Origin: Neolewinella maritima
GTDB lineage: Bacteria; Bacteroidota; Bacteroidia; Chitinophagales; Saprospiraceae
Assembly: GCF_923081025.1 (NCBI RefSeq)
Contig: NZ_CAKLPZ010000003.1
Location: 310,001 to 374,000 of the forward strand
Direction: 5' to 3'
Length of the DNA stretch: 64,000 nucleotides
This document shows, piece by piece, positions 32,719-40,873 of this stretch. Under the pieces are notes generated by a model, which worked only from the letters and a program-made list of their open reading frames with translations, did no database searches and was not told the DNA's origin. How positions within the stretch are numbered: the stretch's first letter is position 1; every line of letters begins with the position of its first letter. The position numbers and the translations under genes are program-made.

Positions 32719-33693
32719 ATGCTAGAAGGTACCGTGATAAAATCGACCGGCAGCTGGTACAACGTGCTGCTGGATGAGGAGACGCCCGACGGGGCTACCA
32801 CCCTTCGCTGCCGCGTGGCGGGTAAGTTCCGGCTCAACGAGCTGAACCTCACCAACCCCATCGCGGTGGGCGACCGGGTGAGCGTGGAGGTGGATATTCT
32901 GAACGATGCGGAGACCGGGGCCATCCGTGGGATCGCGGACCGGACGAACTACGTCGTACGCCAGAGTCCCCGCCGCAAGCACGACCTGCACCTGATCGCC
33001 AGCAATGTGGACCAGGCGGTGCTCATCACCACCATCATCGATCCGGGCGTGAAACTGGGCTTTATCGACCGCTTCCTGCTGATGACCGAGCCCTTCGGCA
33101 TACCCACGGTGATCGTGGTGAATAAGGCTGACCTATACGAAGAGGAGGAGCTGGAGACCTATCAGGTGGTCCATGACCTGTATACCGACATCGGCTACAC
33201 CGTGCTGCTCGTGAGTGCTACCAGCGGACAGGGCATCGAGGAGCTGCGCGAACTACTAAAAAACAAGCGCAACCTGCTGAGCGGACAGAGCGGGGTAGGC
33301 AAGAGTACCCTAGTTAACGCCGTCGAGCCCGGACTAGACCTACGCACCGGCGAGCTATCCGGCTATACGGGTAAGGGGCAGCACACCACCACCTTTGCCG
33401 AGCTGTTCCAGCTGAGCTTCGGTGGAGAACTGATCGACACGCCGGGCATCAAGACGCTGGGCTTCAACTACTTCAAGCCGCAGGACGTGGCACATAACTT
33501 CCGCGAGATCTTTGCGCTGAGCGAGGCGTGTCGCTTCGGGGGCTCCTGTCTGCACAAGGACGAGCCCGGCTGCGCGGTCAAGGAATCGGTCGAGGAGGGC
33601 GACGATCGGGTGACGGACCTGCGCTACTACTCTTACCTACAGCTGCTGGAGGAGGTGTCGGCGCAAAATTACTGGGAGCGGCGGAAGGTGTAG
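32719..33693 (+). CDS. rsgA: Ribosome small-subunit-dependent GTPase A
   Basis: This 324-residue protein is a circularly permuted GTPase that matures the 30S subunit. An OB-fold domain comes first (VIKSTGSWYNVLL, then RCRVAGKFR). The GTPase domain has its motifs in permuted order: G4 VVNKADLY, G5 VSATSGQG, G1 LSGQSGVGKSTL and G3 DTPGIKT. The zinc-binding C-terminal domain reads CRFGGSCLHKDEPGCAV. It is cytoplasmic. Its ATG directly follows a pyrimidine-rich TTAACCCC tract. Confidence 0.95.
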   Translation: MLEGTVIKSTGSWYNVLLDEETPDGATTLRCRVAGKFRLNELNLTNPIAVGDRVSVEVDILNDAETGAIRGIADRTNYVVRQSPRRKHDLHLIASNVDQAVLITTIIDPGVKLGFIDRFLLMTEPFGIPTVIVVNKADLYEEEELETYQVVHDLYTDIGYTVLLVSATSGQGIEELRELLKNKRNLLSGQSGVGKSTLVNAVEPGLDLRTGELSGYTGKGQHTTTFAELFQLSFGGELIDTPGIKTLGFNYFKPQDVAHNFREIFALSEACRFGGSCLHKDEPGCAVKESVEEGDDRVTDLRYYSYLQLLEEVSAQNYWERRKV

Positions 33694-33718
33694 CGCGTAA
33701 TTGGACCTTAGGTTTCAC

Positions 33719-33726
33719 TACCTTGT
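33719..33726 (+). promoter_or_regulatory. -7-like element of the Fic gene
   Basis: TACCTTGT lies 22 bases before the ATG and its last base is the first base of the palindrome at 33726-33749. The predicted transcription start falls inside the palindrome. Confidence 0.45.
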
Positions 33727-33749
33727 GATCTAATCATATGATTAGATCA
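33726..33749. promoter_or_regulatory. Perfect 24-bp palindrome, probable Fic operator
   Basis: The half-site TGATCTAATCAT at 33726-33737 is followed directly by its exact reverse complement (33738-33749). The last base is the A of the Fic ATG. It covers the expected transcription and translation start. As the Fic protein ends in a winged-helix domain, it probably binds here and represses itself (inference). Confidence 0.75.
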
Positions 33750-34711
33750 TGCCCTACAAACCGCCTTATGCTATCACCGCTGAGATCCAGTTTGCGCTGG
33801 GTGAGGTGATTCGTTTGATTGGTCAGTTGGAAGGCTACCAACTGCTAGCGGGAAACCTTCAGTTGCGTCGTCAGAATAAGATTAAATCGCTCCATTCAAG
33901 TTTAGCGATCGAGGGCAATAGACTTAGTCAGGAACAGGTAACCGCCATTTTGGAGGGTAAGCCGGTGATCGGTCCACCCAGGGACATCCAGGAAGTGAAA
34001 AATGCCATTTCAGTGTACGATAGTGTTGGTAACCTGTTGTCTGGTCAGGAAGATGATCTGCTGAGCGCGCACGGTACATTAATGCAGGCCCTGATCGATG
34101 ACGCAGGCAGGTACCGCAACAGCGGAGTCGGTGTAGTGGACGGCGATCGAGTAATTCATATCGCTCCACCGGCTCGCCAGGTACCCCGACTGATGGGGGA
34201 TCTGTTTGACTATCTAGTGAACTATCAGGAGGATACTGTAGTCAAAAGCTGCGTTTTTCATTATGAATTCGAATTCATTCACCCTTTCTCTGACGGCAAC
34301 GGCCGTATGGGACGGCTGTGGCAAACAGTTATCTTGAAGGAGCGGTATCCCGTATTACAGTACGTACCTCTAGAAAATATTGTACACAGTAGGCAGCAAG
34401 ACTATTACGATGCCCTCCGTCACAGTCAGTCGGTGGGGAATTCAAACCCGTTCATAATCTATATGCTTGCCGCCATGCGTACCGCGCTGGAGGAGCAACT
34501 ACAGGAGGCCAATATTCAGCATTCGCCGTCCGATCGGCTTTCTGCCTTCCGGGAGCACTTCGGCACCCGTCCCTTCGTTCGCAAGGACTACCAGCACTAT
34601 CATAAGAATATCTCACCCGCCACGGCCACTCGCGATCTACGTAGTGGAGTAGACAACGGCCGCTTAACTAAGTCGGGTGGACATGCCGACGCCAGCTATC
34701 AATTTGCCTAA
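33749..34711 (+). CDS. Fic family protein with winged-helix C-terminus
   Basis: This 320-residue protein has the full Fic motif HPFSDGNGRMGRLW, the active site for AMP transfer to Ser, Thr or Tyr of target proteins. The N-terminal SSLAIEGNRLS contains the inhibitory (S/T)xxxE(G/N) motif, so the enzyme is self-inhibited (class II arrangement). The C-terminal 50 residues (RPFVRKDYQHYHKNISPATA, then TRDLRSGVDNGRLTKSGG) look like a winged helix that binds DNA. The gene is AT-richer than its neighbours, suggesting acquisition. Its target is unknown. The ATG is the last part of a 24-bp perfect palindrome. Confidence 0.92.
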   Translation: MPYKPPYAITAEIQFALGEVIRLIGQLEGYQLLAGNLQLRRQNKIKSLHSSLAIEGNRLSQEQVTAILEGKPVIGPPRDIQEVKNAISVYDSVGNLLSGQEDDLLSAHGTLMQALIDDAGRYRNSGVGVVDGDRVIHIAPPARQVPRLMGDLFDYLVNYQEDTVVKSCVFHYEFEFIHPFSDGNGRMGRLWQTVILKERYPVLQYVPLENIVHSRQQDYYDALRHSQSVGNSNPFIIYMLAAMRTALEEQLQEANIQHSPSDRLSAFREHFGTRPFVRKDYQHYHKNISPATATRDLRSGVDNGRLTKSGGHADASYQFA

Positions 34712-34727
34712 CCCCCTACCCCCTCCC

Positions 34728-35651
34728 ATGGCCAAGTGGATCCTAAAAGCCGCCGTACAAAAGGGCATCTCCTACCTCCCGTACAAGGAGCACATCAACT
34801 TCGTGTTACAGAAGTACGTGACGCGCGGCGTACGGCTCACCGATACCCACCTGGAGTATAAGCTGGACGCCGCCCGCGACCACATCCGCTACTACCGCAC
34901 CTACGGAACCACCCCTGCAGGTCAGGCCACTGTCCTGGAACTCGGCACCGGCTGGTACCCCGTCGTGCCCACGCTGCTCTACCTGGTGGGCTTCCGCAAG
35001 ATCGTGACCATCGACATCCGCGACTGGACGAGCAAGGCGCGGCAGCTCACGGCTATTCGCAGGATCCTGGGCTACTACGATACCGGCCGCCTGCAGGCGT
35101 ACACCGGCCCCATCGATCCGGCCCGGCTGGCTAATTTGCGCAACCTGCTCGTGAACGCCGAGGCGCACGACGTAGGAAGCATCCACACGCTCATCCACAC
35201 CGAGGCCCTGGTCATGGACGCCACCCGGCTCACCTACCCCGAGCAGCACTTCGACTTCATCTGCTCCAACAATACCTTCGAGCACGTCTACACCCCGGTA
35301 CTGCGCAACATCCTGCGGGAGTTCAAGCGGGTACTGAAGCCGGACGGCGTAATGAGCCACTTCATCGACCTGAGCGACCACTTCGCCCACCTGGACGGCA
35401 GCATCACGATCTACAATTTCCTACGCTTCACCGAGCAGCAGTGGGCCGCGATCGACAATACGATCCAGCCCCAGAACCGCCTGCGGTGGCGCGATTACGT
35501 GGCCATGTACCAGGAGCTCGGCATCCCCATCCGGGAAGAGGACTACCTGGGCGGGGACGCAGGTGCACTGCAAACCGTGCCGCTGGCGGAGCAGTACGCC
35601 GGCTACTCTGCGGAAGAGCTGGCGATCAGTCACGGGTCGATCGTTAGCTAG
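34728..35651 (+). CDS. Class I SAM-dependent methyltransferase
   Basis: The ATG at 34728 gives 307 residues. The core shows VLELGTGWYPVVPTLLYLVGF as an altered motif I (ELGTGW for the usual D/E-x-G-x-G), VTIDIRDWTSKARQL as motif II, and a later FDFICSNNTFEHVYTPVLRN with RVLKPDGVMSHFIDLSDH, typical of methyltransferases of sugars or lipids. The acceptor is unknown. A pyrimidine-rich CTAACCCCCTACCCCCTCCC tract precedes the ATG, 16 bases after the Fic stop. The stop overlaps the NhaC stop by four bases, tail to tail. A copy of the dispersed 18-base motif lies in the gene (reverse, 35549-35566). Confidence 0.78.
   Translation: MAKWILKAAVQKGISYLPYKEHINFVLQKYVTRGVRLTDTHLEYKLDAARDHIRYYRTYGTTPAGQATVLELGTGWYPVVPTLLYLVGFRKIVTIDIRDWTSKARQLTAIRRILGYYDTGRLQAYTGPIDPARLANLRNLLVNAEAHDVGSIHTLIHTEALVMDATRLTYPEQHFDFICSNNTFEHVYTPVLRNILREFKRVLKPDGVMSHFIDLSDHFAHLDGSITIYNFLRFTEQQWAAIDNTIQPQNRLRWRDYVAMYQELGIPIREEDYLGGDAGALQTVPLAEQYAGYSAEELAISHGSIVS
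35549..35566 (-). repeat. Dispersed 18-base motif, reversed copy in a methyltransferase
   Basis: Minus strand GCACCTGCGTCCCCGCCC, one base from GCACCTGCGGCCCCGCCC. On the coding strand it encodes Gly-Gly-Asp-Ala-Gly-Ala. Confidence 0.4.
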
Positions 35652-37600
35652 TCATCCATTTCCATCGTACGGCCTACGAACTTCACGACGAAGAATAGCA
35701 GGACCAGTCCGCCGGCCATCAGGGAGAGGCAGACCGTCCAGCCCCCGCCGAGCAGGGTGGAGAGAAAACCGCAGGCCATAGCTACGGAGCCCACCGTGAG
35801 GGCGTAGGGCAGCTGGGTGCGGACGTGGTCGATGTGGTTGCAGTCAGAGGCCAGGCTACTCAGGATGGTCGTGTCCGAGATCGGGGAGCAGTGATCGCCG
35901 AGTACACTGGCGGCCAGGACGGTACTGATCACATTGTACAGTAGGCCTGCCGCCTCGGGTTCATCCCAGCCGGAGAACATCGCGACCGACCATGTGAGCG
36001 GAATGGCAATGGGGTAGAGGATGGCCATCGTGCTCCAACTGCTACCGGTAGAAAAGCTCACCAGGGCGGCCAGTACGAAGATGACGGGCTGGATGAAGTA
36101 CGGATTGAGGGCGCTGCCGAGCAGCTCGACCAGGAAGGTGGCGGTGTGGAGTTCTTCGGTGGTCAGTGCCAGGGCCCAGGCCAGGGTGAGGATCATCACG
36201 GCCGAGAACATGGCCTTGAAGCCGGCGGTGAGCGAGCCGATGGTCTGCTCGATGTTCATGATGCGCTGGCCTACGGTGAGCGCGATGGCTACGAGTACGC
36301 CGCTCATACTGGCCCAGAGGAGGGCGACGTAGCTGTCGGCCGCGCCGATAGTGAGTCCGAGTTTGCCGAAGAAGTTGCCGTCGAGGGCTCCCCAGACTGC
36401 GCCCCAATCGTTGGTGCTCATCGGCACGTCCATGTTGCCGGCCAGGGATTCCAGACCGGTATTGAGCAGACCGATGATCGTCATGAGGATCACTACCGCT
36501 ACGGGGATGGCGGCGTTGCGCGCGCGCAGGGGGGCACCGGGCACTGGGTCGAGGTCTTCCTGCTCGCTCACCGCCGCCTCGTTGGCGCTGATGGCCTTGA
36601 CCTGTCCGGTGGTGCGGGCACGGTCTTCGGCGCGCCACATGGGGCCGTAGTCCTTGCGCTGAAAGATCAGGAACAGAATGAAGGCCAGGGTGAGTACCGG
36701 GTAATAACTGTACTTCAGCGACTCGATGAAGATCGCATAGGGCGTAGTACCGGCGAAGTGCTCGACCTGCTCGATGCCGTCGCCGATGTAGCCCAGCTCG
36801 GCCCCGATCCAGGTAGTGATGAAGGCCACCGAGGCGACGGGGGCCGCGGTAGAATCTACGATGTAGGCCAGCTTCTCGCGGCTGATGCGGAAGCGGTCCG
36901 TGACCGAGCGCATGGTGTTGCCCACGATCAGGGTGTTGGCGTAATCGTCGAAGAAGATGGCCACGCCCAGCAGCCAGGTGACGAACTGTCCGCGGCGGGG
37001 ATTGGTGGCGTACTTGGTCATGCGGTGCACCACGCCGGCCATACCCCCGTTGCGACTGATGATGGCCACCATGCCGCCGATCATCAGACTGAACACCAGC
37101 ACGCTCAGGTGGCCGGCGTCGTTGAGGGAGTTGATGATGTAAGTGTCGATGGTGGTGAGCAGCGACTTGATCACCCCCAGGAAGAACTCGAAGCGGAAGC
37201 CGCCAGCGATGAAGGCCCCCACCCAGATACCAGCAAAGAGCGAGATGATGACCTCCTTGAAGAGCAACGCCAGTCCGATGGCGATCAGCGGCGGTAGGAT
37301 GGATAGCCACAGCGGCACGTAGCGCAGCCGGTCCGGCCCCGGATTCTTGCTCAGGTGGTAGAGCTCGGTCTTTCCGCCAGACTGAATAAGCTGCATCCCC
37401 GGCTCGACGGCCAGCAGTAATCCGCCATCGGCCGGGCTAGGCGTAACCGCATCGCCGTTGATCATGAACTGCGCACCGGCGTCCGCGCCCTGGATCAGTA
37501 GGCCGGTTTCCGTTGCCTGTACGCTGCCGTACTGGGCGTGACCGAGGGTGGTAAGGAGCAGCAGGACAAACAGAAGGAGCGAGCGGGTGGGGGGGGGCAT
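35648..37600 (-). CDS. NhaC-family Na+/H+ antiporter with extracytoplasmic N-domain
   Basis: The ATG at 37600 gives about 650 residues. A signal peptide (RSLLLFVLLLLTTLGHAQ) and about 75 residues of a beta-rich domain (VQATETGLLIQGADAGAQFM, then INGDAVTPSPADGG) precede the first membrane helix. The rest is an NhaC-type exchanger with many helices (LWLSILPPLIAIGLALLFKE, IISLFAGIWVGAFIAGG, FFDDYANTLIVGNTMRSVTD and a late VLGDHCSPISDTTILSS). The acidic FDDYAN and GDHCSPISDT blocks are family hallmarks. It exchanges Na+ and H+ at the inner membrane. The N-terminal domain is not part of classic NhaC. A TATCTTGT element lies 17 bases upstream. Confidence 0.88.
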   Translation of the reverse strand: MPPPTRSLLLFVLLLLTTLGHAQYGSVQATETGLLIQGADAGAQFMINGDAVTPSPADGGLLLAVEPGMQLIQSGGKTELYHLSKNPGPDRLRYVPLWLSILPPLIAIGLALLFKEVIISLFAGIWVGAFIAGGFRFEFFLGVIKSLLTTIDTYIINSLNDAGHLSVLVFSLMIGGMVAIISRNGGMAGVVHRMTKYATNPRRGQFVTWLLGVAIFFDDYANTLIVGNTMRSVTDRFRISREKLAYIVDSTAAPVASVAFITTWIGAELGYIGDGIEQVEHFAGTTPYAIFIESLKYSYYPVLTLAFILFLIFQRKDYGPMWRAEDRARTTGQVKAISANEAAVSEQEDLDPVPGAPLRARNAAIPVAVVILMTIIGLLNTGLESLAGNMDVPMSTNDWGAVWGALDGNFFGKLGLTIGAADSYVALLWASMSGVLVAIALTVGQRIMNIEQTIGSLTAGFKAMFSAVMILTLAWALALTTEELHTATFLVELLGSALNPYFIQPVIFVLAALVSFSTGSSWSTMAILYPIAIPLTWSVAMFSGWDEPEAAGLLYNVISTVLAASVLGDHCSPISDTTILSSLASDCNHIDHVRTQLPYALTVGSVAMACGFLSTLLGGGWTVCLSLMAGGLVLLFFVVKFVGRTMEMDD

Positions 37601-37738
37601 ACGACGAGCTTGGCCGGACAAGATACACTACGCCACGAAGCGCGGCGCAGGCGGGTGGGCGTCCGCCCGCCGATAAAGCGGTCCGGTGGGGCAAACTTTA
37701 GGGGGCAGCTAGCGTAGATTACAGCAGCCCTACTCCTT

Positions 37739-39970
37739 ATGATGCGTCGTTCCCTCTGTCTGCTATTCCTCTTCGGTACTCTGAGTGCTACGGCGCAGCT
37801 GGGCCTGCAACCACAGTTGCCGGAGGTGCGCGATGACCAGGGCGGGCTGCTCCCCCAGGCCTGGCTCGGCGGACTCAACGCCCCCCAGTACAGCGCGGCC
37901 GATCTGGACGGCGATGGGTTGGGGGATCTGGTCCTGTTCGACCGGGCGGGCGACGCCCTGCTGGCCCTGCGGGGCGACGGCGAGGGAAACTACGAGCCGG
38001 CCCCCGAGCTCCTGGCCGGTTTCCCTGACGACCTATCCTACTGGATCCTGCTGCGCGATTACGATGCCGATGGCGTGCAGGACCTATTTGCCTATTCCGG
38101 CGCCTTTGGCGGCTTTCAGGTCTACCGCGGCAGCCGGGCGGCGGACGGACTACTGATCTACCCCGCACAGCCCACTTATGCCGGACTGAGCTACCCACTG
38201 GGCAATGCCCTCACCCCCATCTTCGTCACCAACCTCGACTACCCCGCCGTAGACGATGTGGACGGCGACGGCGACCTGGATATCCTCACCTTCAGCGTGG
38301 GCGGCGGCTACCTGGAGTACTACCAGAACCAGAGCGTGGAGCGTGGCTTTGGGACCGACACCCTGCTGTACACCCTGGCCAGCGAGTGCTTTGGTGGCTT
38401 TTTCGAGAGCGGACTTACGCCGGAGCTGACCCTATCCGACTCCCCCAATGCCTGCGCCCGCAGCGTACGGGGCGGCGGAAGCACGGTCGAGCGCCGCCAC
38501 GCCGGCTCCACTACGCTGAGTATCGACCTGACCGGCAATGGGCTCAAGGATGTCATGCTCGGCGACATATCCTTCGAGTACATCGTGCTGGGGCGCAATA
38601 CCGGGACGCGGCAACTGGCCCACGTGACCAGTCAGGACGACACCTGGCCCACCGGCGGCACCCCCGTCGAAGTAGACTTCTTCCCCGCTATCTTCCACGT
38701 CGATATCGATCAGGACGGGGTGAGGGATCTCATTGCCAGTCCCAGCCAGACCCTCAATGCCGAGAACATAGACGTAGGCTGGTACTACCGGAATACGGGA
38801 ACGGAGGCCCGGCCCGACTTCGTGTTTCAGGACAGCCAGCAGTTTGTCCGCCAGTCCATCGACTACGGCAGCAACAGTGCGCCGGCCGCCTTCGACGCTG
38901 ACGCCGACGGTCGGCCCGATCTCGTAGTAGGCAACGGAGAGGAATACGTTGACGGCCTCACCCTACGCAGTCAGCTGCGGCTGATCCGCAACGTGACCGA
39001 ACCCGGCGGCCCGGCGGCCTTCGTTACGGCGGACGAGGACTACCTCGGCCTGAGCCGGTTCAACAACGTCACCTCCGCCTTCGCTCCTGCCTTCGGTGAC
39101 CTCGACAGCGACGGCGACCTAGACGCCATGGTCGGCGAGCGGGGTGGCCGGCTGATCTACCTGGAGAACACCGCCGGCCCGGGCCGGCCCGCCACCTTCG
39201 CCGAGCCCGTATTCGGCTATATGGACCTCGACGCCGGCCAGCTCAGCAAACCTACCCTGGCCGACCTCGACCGCGACGGCCTCACCGACCTGATCGTGGG
39301 CGGCTTCGACGGCCGCATCCGCTTCTACCGCAACCTGGGCACGGCCGGTGCCCCCCGCTTCGACGCATTTTTCGCTACCCCCGGCAACGTGGAGCAACTC
39401 GGCGGCATCAACACCAATACACCAGGCTCGAGCAGCGGCCACCCCGCTCCGCAGGTAGTCACCTACGCCGACCGCTTCGTCCTACTCACCGGCAACCGCG
39501 CCGGCACGCTGGAGGCCTACACCTTTACGGACTATACCCAAGCCTTCACCCCCCTCAGCCGCACTGTCGACGGCCTCGATCTAGGCGCCTTCTCCACCCC
39601 CGCCACGGCCGATTTTGACGGCGACGGGCTCCTCGACCTCGTCTTCGGCAACCAGCGCGGCGGCCTGAGCTACTACACTTCCGAGCTGGCTGCCGAGCAG
39701 TCTACCGGCCTATTCGACCGCCCCGTGCCCGCCTTTTTCTTCGCCCTCTCCCCCAATCCCACCACGGGTACCCTCCAGCTTCGCCACCTGCCGGGGTCGC
39801 CGGTGCAATGGATCGAGGTACACAGCGCGATCGGCCAATTCCTATACCGCTTACCCGCCACCAAGCAAACGAGCTTCTCCCTGGATTTAGGTGGATTGGC
39901 TTCTGGCATCTACCTCATCCGCGTCACCACCCCCCGGGGCACCGCTAGTCAGAAGGTTCTGCTACGCTAG
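37739..39970 (+). CDS. FG-GAP repeat protein with type IX sorting domain
   Basis: This 743-residue secreted protein has a signal peptide (RRSLCLLFLFGTLSATAQ). At least six FG-GAP/VCBS repeats carry Ca2+-binding DxDxDG loops: DLDGDGLGDLVLFD, DYDADGVQDLF, DVDGDGDLDILTF, DIDQDGVRDLIA, DLDSDGDLDAMVG, DLDRDGLTDLIVG and DFDGDGLLDLVFG. They fold as a beta-propeller. The last 80 residues (LSPNPTTGTLQLRHLPG, then LGGLASGIYLIRVTT and KVLLR) form a type A sorting domain, so the protein leaves through the type IX system and is attached to the surface or released. The role is probably adhesion. Confidence 0.93.
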   Translation: MMRRSLCLLFLFGTLSATAQLGLQPQLPEVRDDQGGLLPQAWLGGLNAPQYSAADLDGDGLGDLVLFDRAGDALLALRGDGEGNYEPAPELLAGFPDDLSYWILLRDYDADGVQDLFAYSGAFGGFQVYRGSRAADGLLIYPAQPTYAGLSYPLGNALTPIFVTNLDYPAVDDVDGDGDLDILTFSVGGGYLEYYQNQSVERGFGTDTLLYTLASECFGGFFESGLTPELTLSDSPNACARSVRGGGSTVERRHAGSTTLSIDLTGNGLKDVMLGDISFEYIVLGRNTGTRQLAHVTSQDDTWPTGGTPVEVDFFPAIFHVDIDQDGVRDLIASPSQTLNAENIDVGWYYRNTGTEARPDFVFQDSQQFVRQSIDYGSNSAPAAFDADADGRPDLVVGNGEEYVDGLTLRSQLRLIRNVTEPGGPAAFVTADEDYLGLSRFNNVTSAFAPAFGDLDSDGDLDAMVGERGGRLIYLENTAGPGRPATFAEPVFGYMDLDAGQLSKPTLADLDRDGLTDLIVGGFDGRIRFYRNLGTAGAPRFDAFFATPGNVEQLGGINTNTPGSSSGHPAPQVVTYADRFVLLTGNRAGTLEAYTFTDYTQAFTPLSRTVDGLDLGAFSTPATADFDGDGLLDLVFGNQRGGLSYYTSELAAEQSTGLFDRPVPAFFFALSPNPTTGTLQLRHLPGSPVQWIEVHSAIGQFLYRLPATKQTSFSLDLGGLASGIYLIRVTTPRGTASQKVLLR

Positions 39971-39978
39971 CTTACCCT

Positions 39979-40072
39979 GCACCTGCGCTCCCGCCCTGCT
40001 CCAGGTACGACAGCGCCTCCAACGTCCGCCTTAACCCCTTAACCCCTTATCTCCATAACCCCTTCCCCCCCC
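39979..40072 (+). repeat. Composite dispersed repeat upstream of murQ
   Basis: GCACCTGCGCTCCCGCCC (39979-39996, two changes) is followed, 50 bases from its start, by CCTTAACCCCTTAACCCC and related octamers (40029-40072) ending at the murQ ATG. Structure and spacing match the copy upstream of rsgA. Confidence 0.6.
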
Positions 40073-40873
40073 ATGCAACGCATCACCGAACAGCCCGGCC
40101 CCTACCGCCACCTCGAGACCCGCTCCGCCGCCGAGCTGCTTACCTACATCAATGCGCAGGATAGCCTGGTGGCTCCGGCCGTAGCGGCCTGCATCCCGGC
40201 ACTGACCCGATTGGTCGAAGCGATCGTACCGCGGATGGAGCGGGGCGGACGCTTGTTCTACATCGGAGCGGGCACCAGCGGGCGTCTGGGCGTGCTGGAT
40301 GCCAGTGAGTGTCCGCCTACCTACGGTGTGCCGCCCGGGATGGTGATCGGACTGATCGCCGGCGGGGACCGTGCCCTGCGCGACGCCGTAGAGGCGGCCG
40401 AGGACAGTGCCGGACAGGCCTGGAAGGATATGGCTACCTACACGCCGAACGCCGACGATACTCTGATCGGGATTGCCGCATCGGGGACTACCCCCTACGT
40501 GATCGGCGGACTACAGGAAGCCCGGGCCGCTGGTCTGCTTACGGGCTGCGTGACCTGCAATCCCGGCGCGCCAGTCACCGAAGTGTGCGAGCATCCTATT
40601 GTAGCAGTGGTAGGCCCTGAGGTGGTGACCGGTAGTACGCGCATGAAGTCGGGGACCGCCCAGAAGCTGGTGCTCAATATGATCACTACGACGGTCATGA
40701 TCCGACTTGGGCGGGTGCGGGACAACCGCATGGTGGATATGAAGCTCAGCAACGCCAAACTCGTGGACCGCGGCACCAAGATGATCGTGGAGGCTACGGG
40801 ATTGGCTTACGGCGAGGCCCGGCGGCGGCTACTCGAGCAGGGCAGCGTCCGCGACGTGATCGACGGGCAGTAG
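40073..40873 (+). CDS. murQ: N-acetylmuramic acid 6-phosphate etherase
   Basis: This 266-residue SIS-domain enzyme removes the lactyl ether from MurNAc-6-phosphate to give GlcNAc-6-phosphate, recycling cell-wall sugars in the cytoplasm. The key blocks are present: RLFYIGAGTSGRLGVLDASE, CPPTYGVPPGMVIGLIAGG, EDSAGQAW, IGIAASGTTPYVIGGL, STRMKSGTAQKLVLNM. It is slightly shorter at the C-terminus than many homologues and ends in IDGQ, with its last 45 bases overlapping the convergent hydrolase gene. The usual ATPase partner murK is not adjacent. Confidence 0.93.
   Translation: MQRITEQPGPYRHLETRSAAELLTYINAQDSLVAPAVAACIPALTRLVEAIVPRMERGGRLFYIGAGTSGRLGVLDASECPPTYGVPPGMVIGLIAGGDRALRDAVEAAEDSAGQAWKDMATYTPNADDTLIGIAASGTTPYVIGGLQEARAAGLLTGCVTCNPGAPVTEVCEHPIVAVVGPEVVTGSTRMKSGTAQKLVLNMITTTVMIRLGRVRDNRMVDMKLSNAKLVDRGTKMIVEATGLAYGEARRRLLEQGSVRDVIDGQ

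Noticed and set aside
36042-37310. Long frames (422 and 383 codons) over the NhaC gene
   Set aside because: Shadows of NhaC caused by GC-rich codons; Arg/His-rich composition.
40029-40072. Telomere-like TTAACCCC repeats
   Set aside because: Short, irregular tracts beside bacterial genes; no chromosome end is implied.
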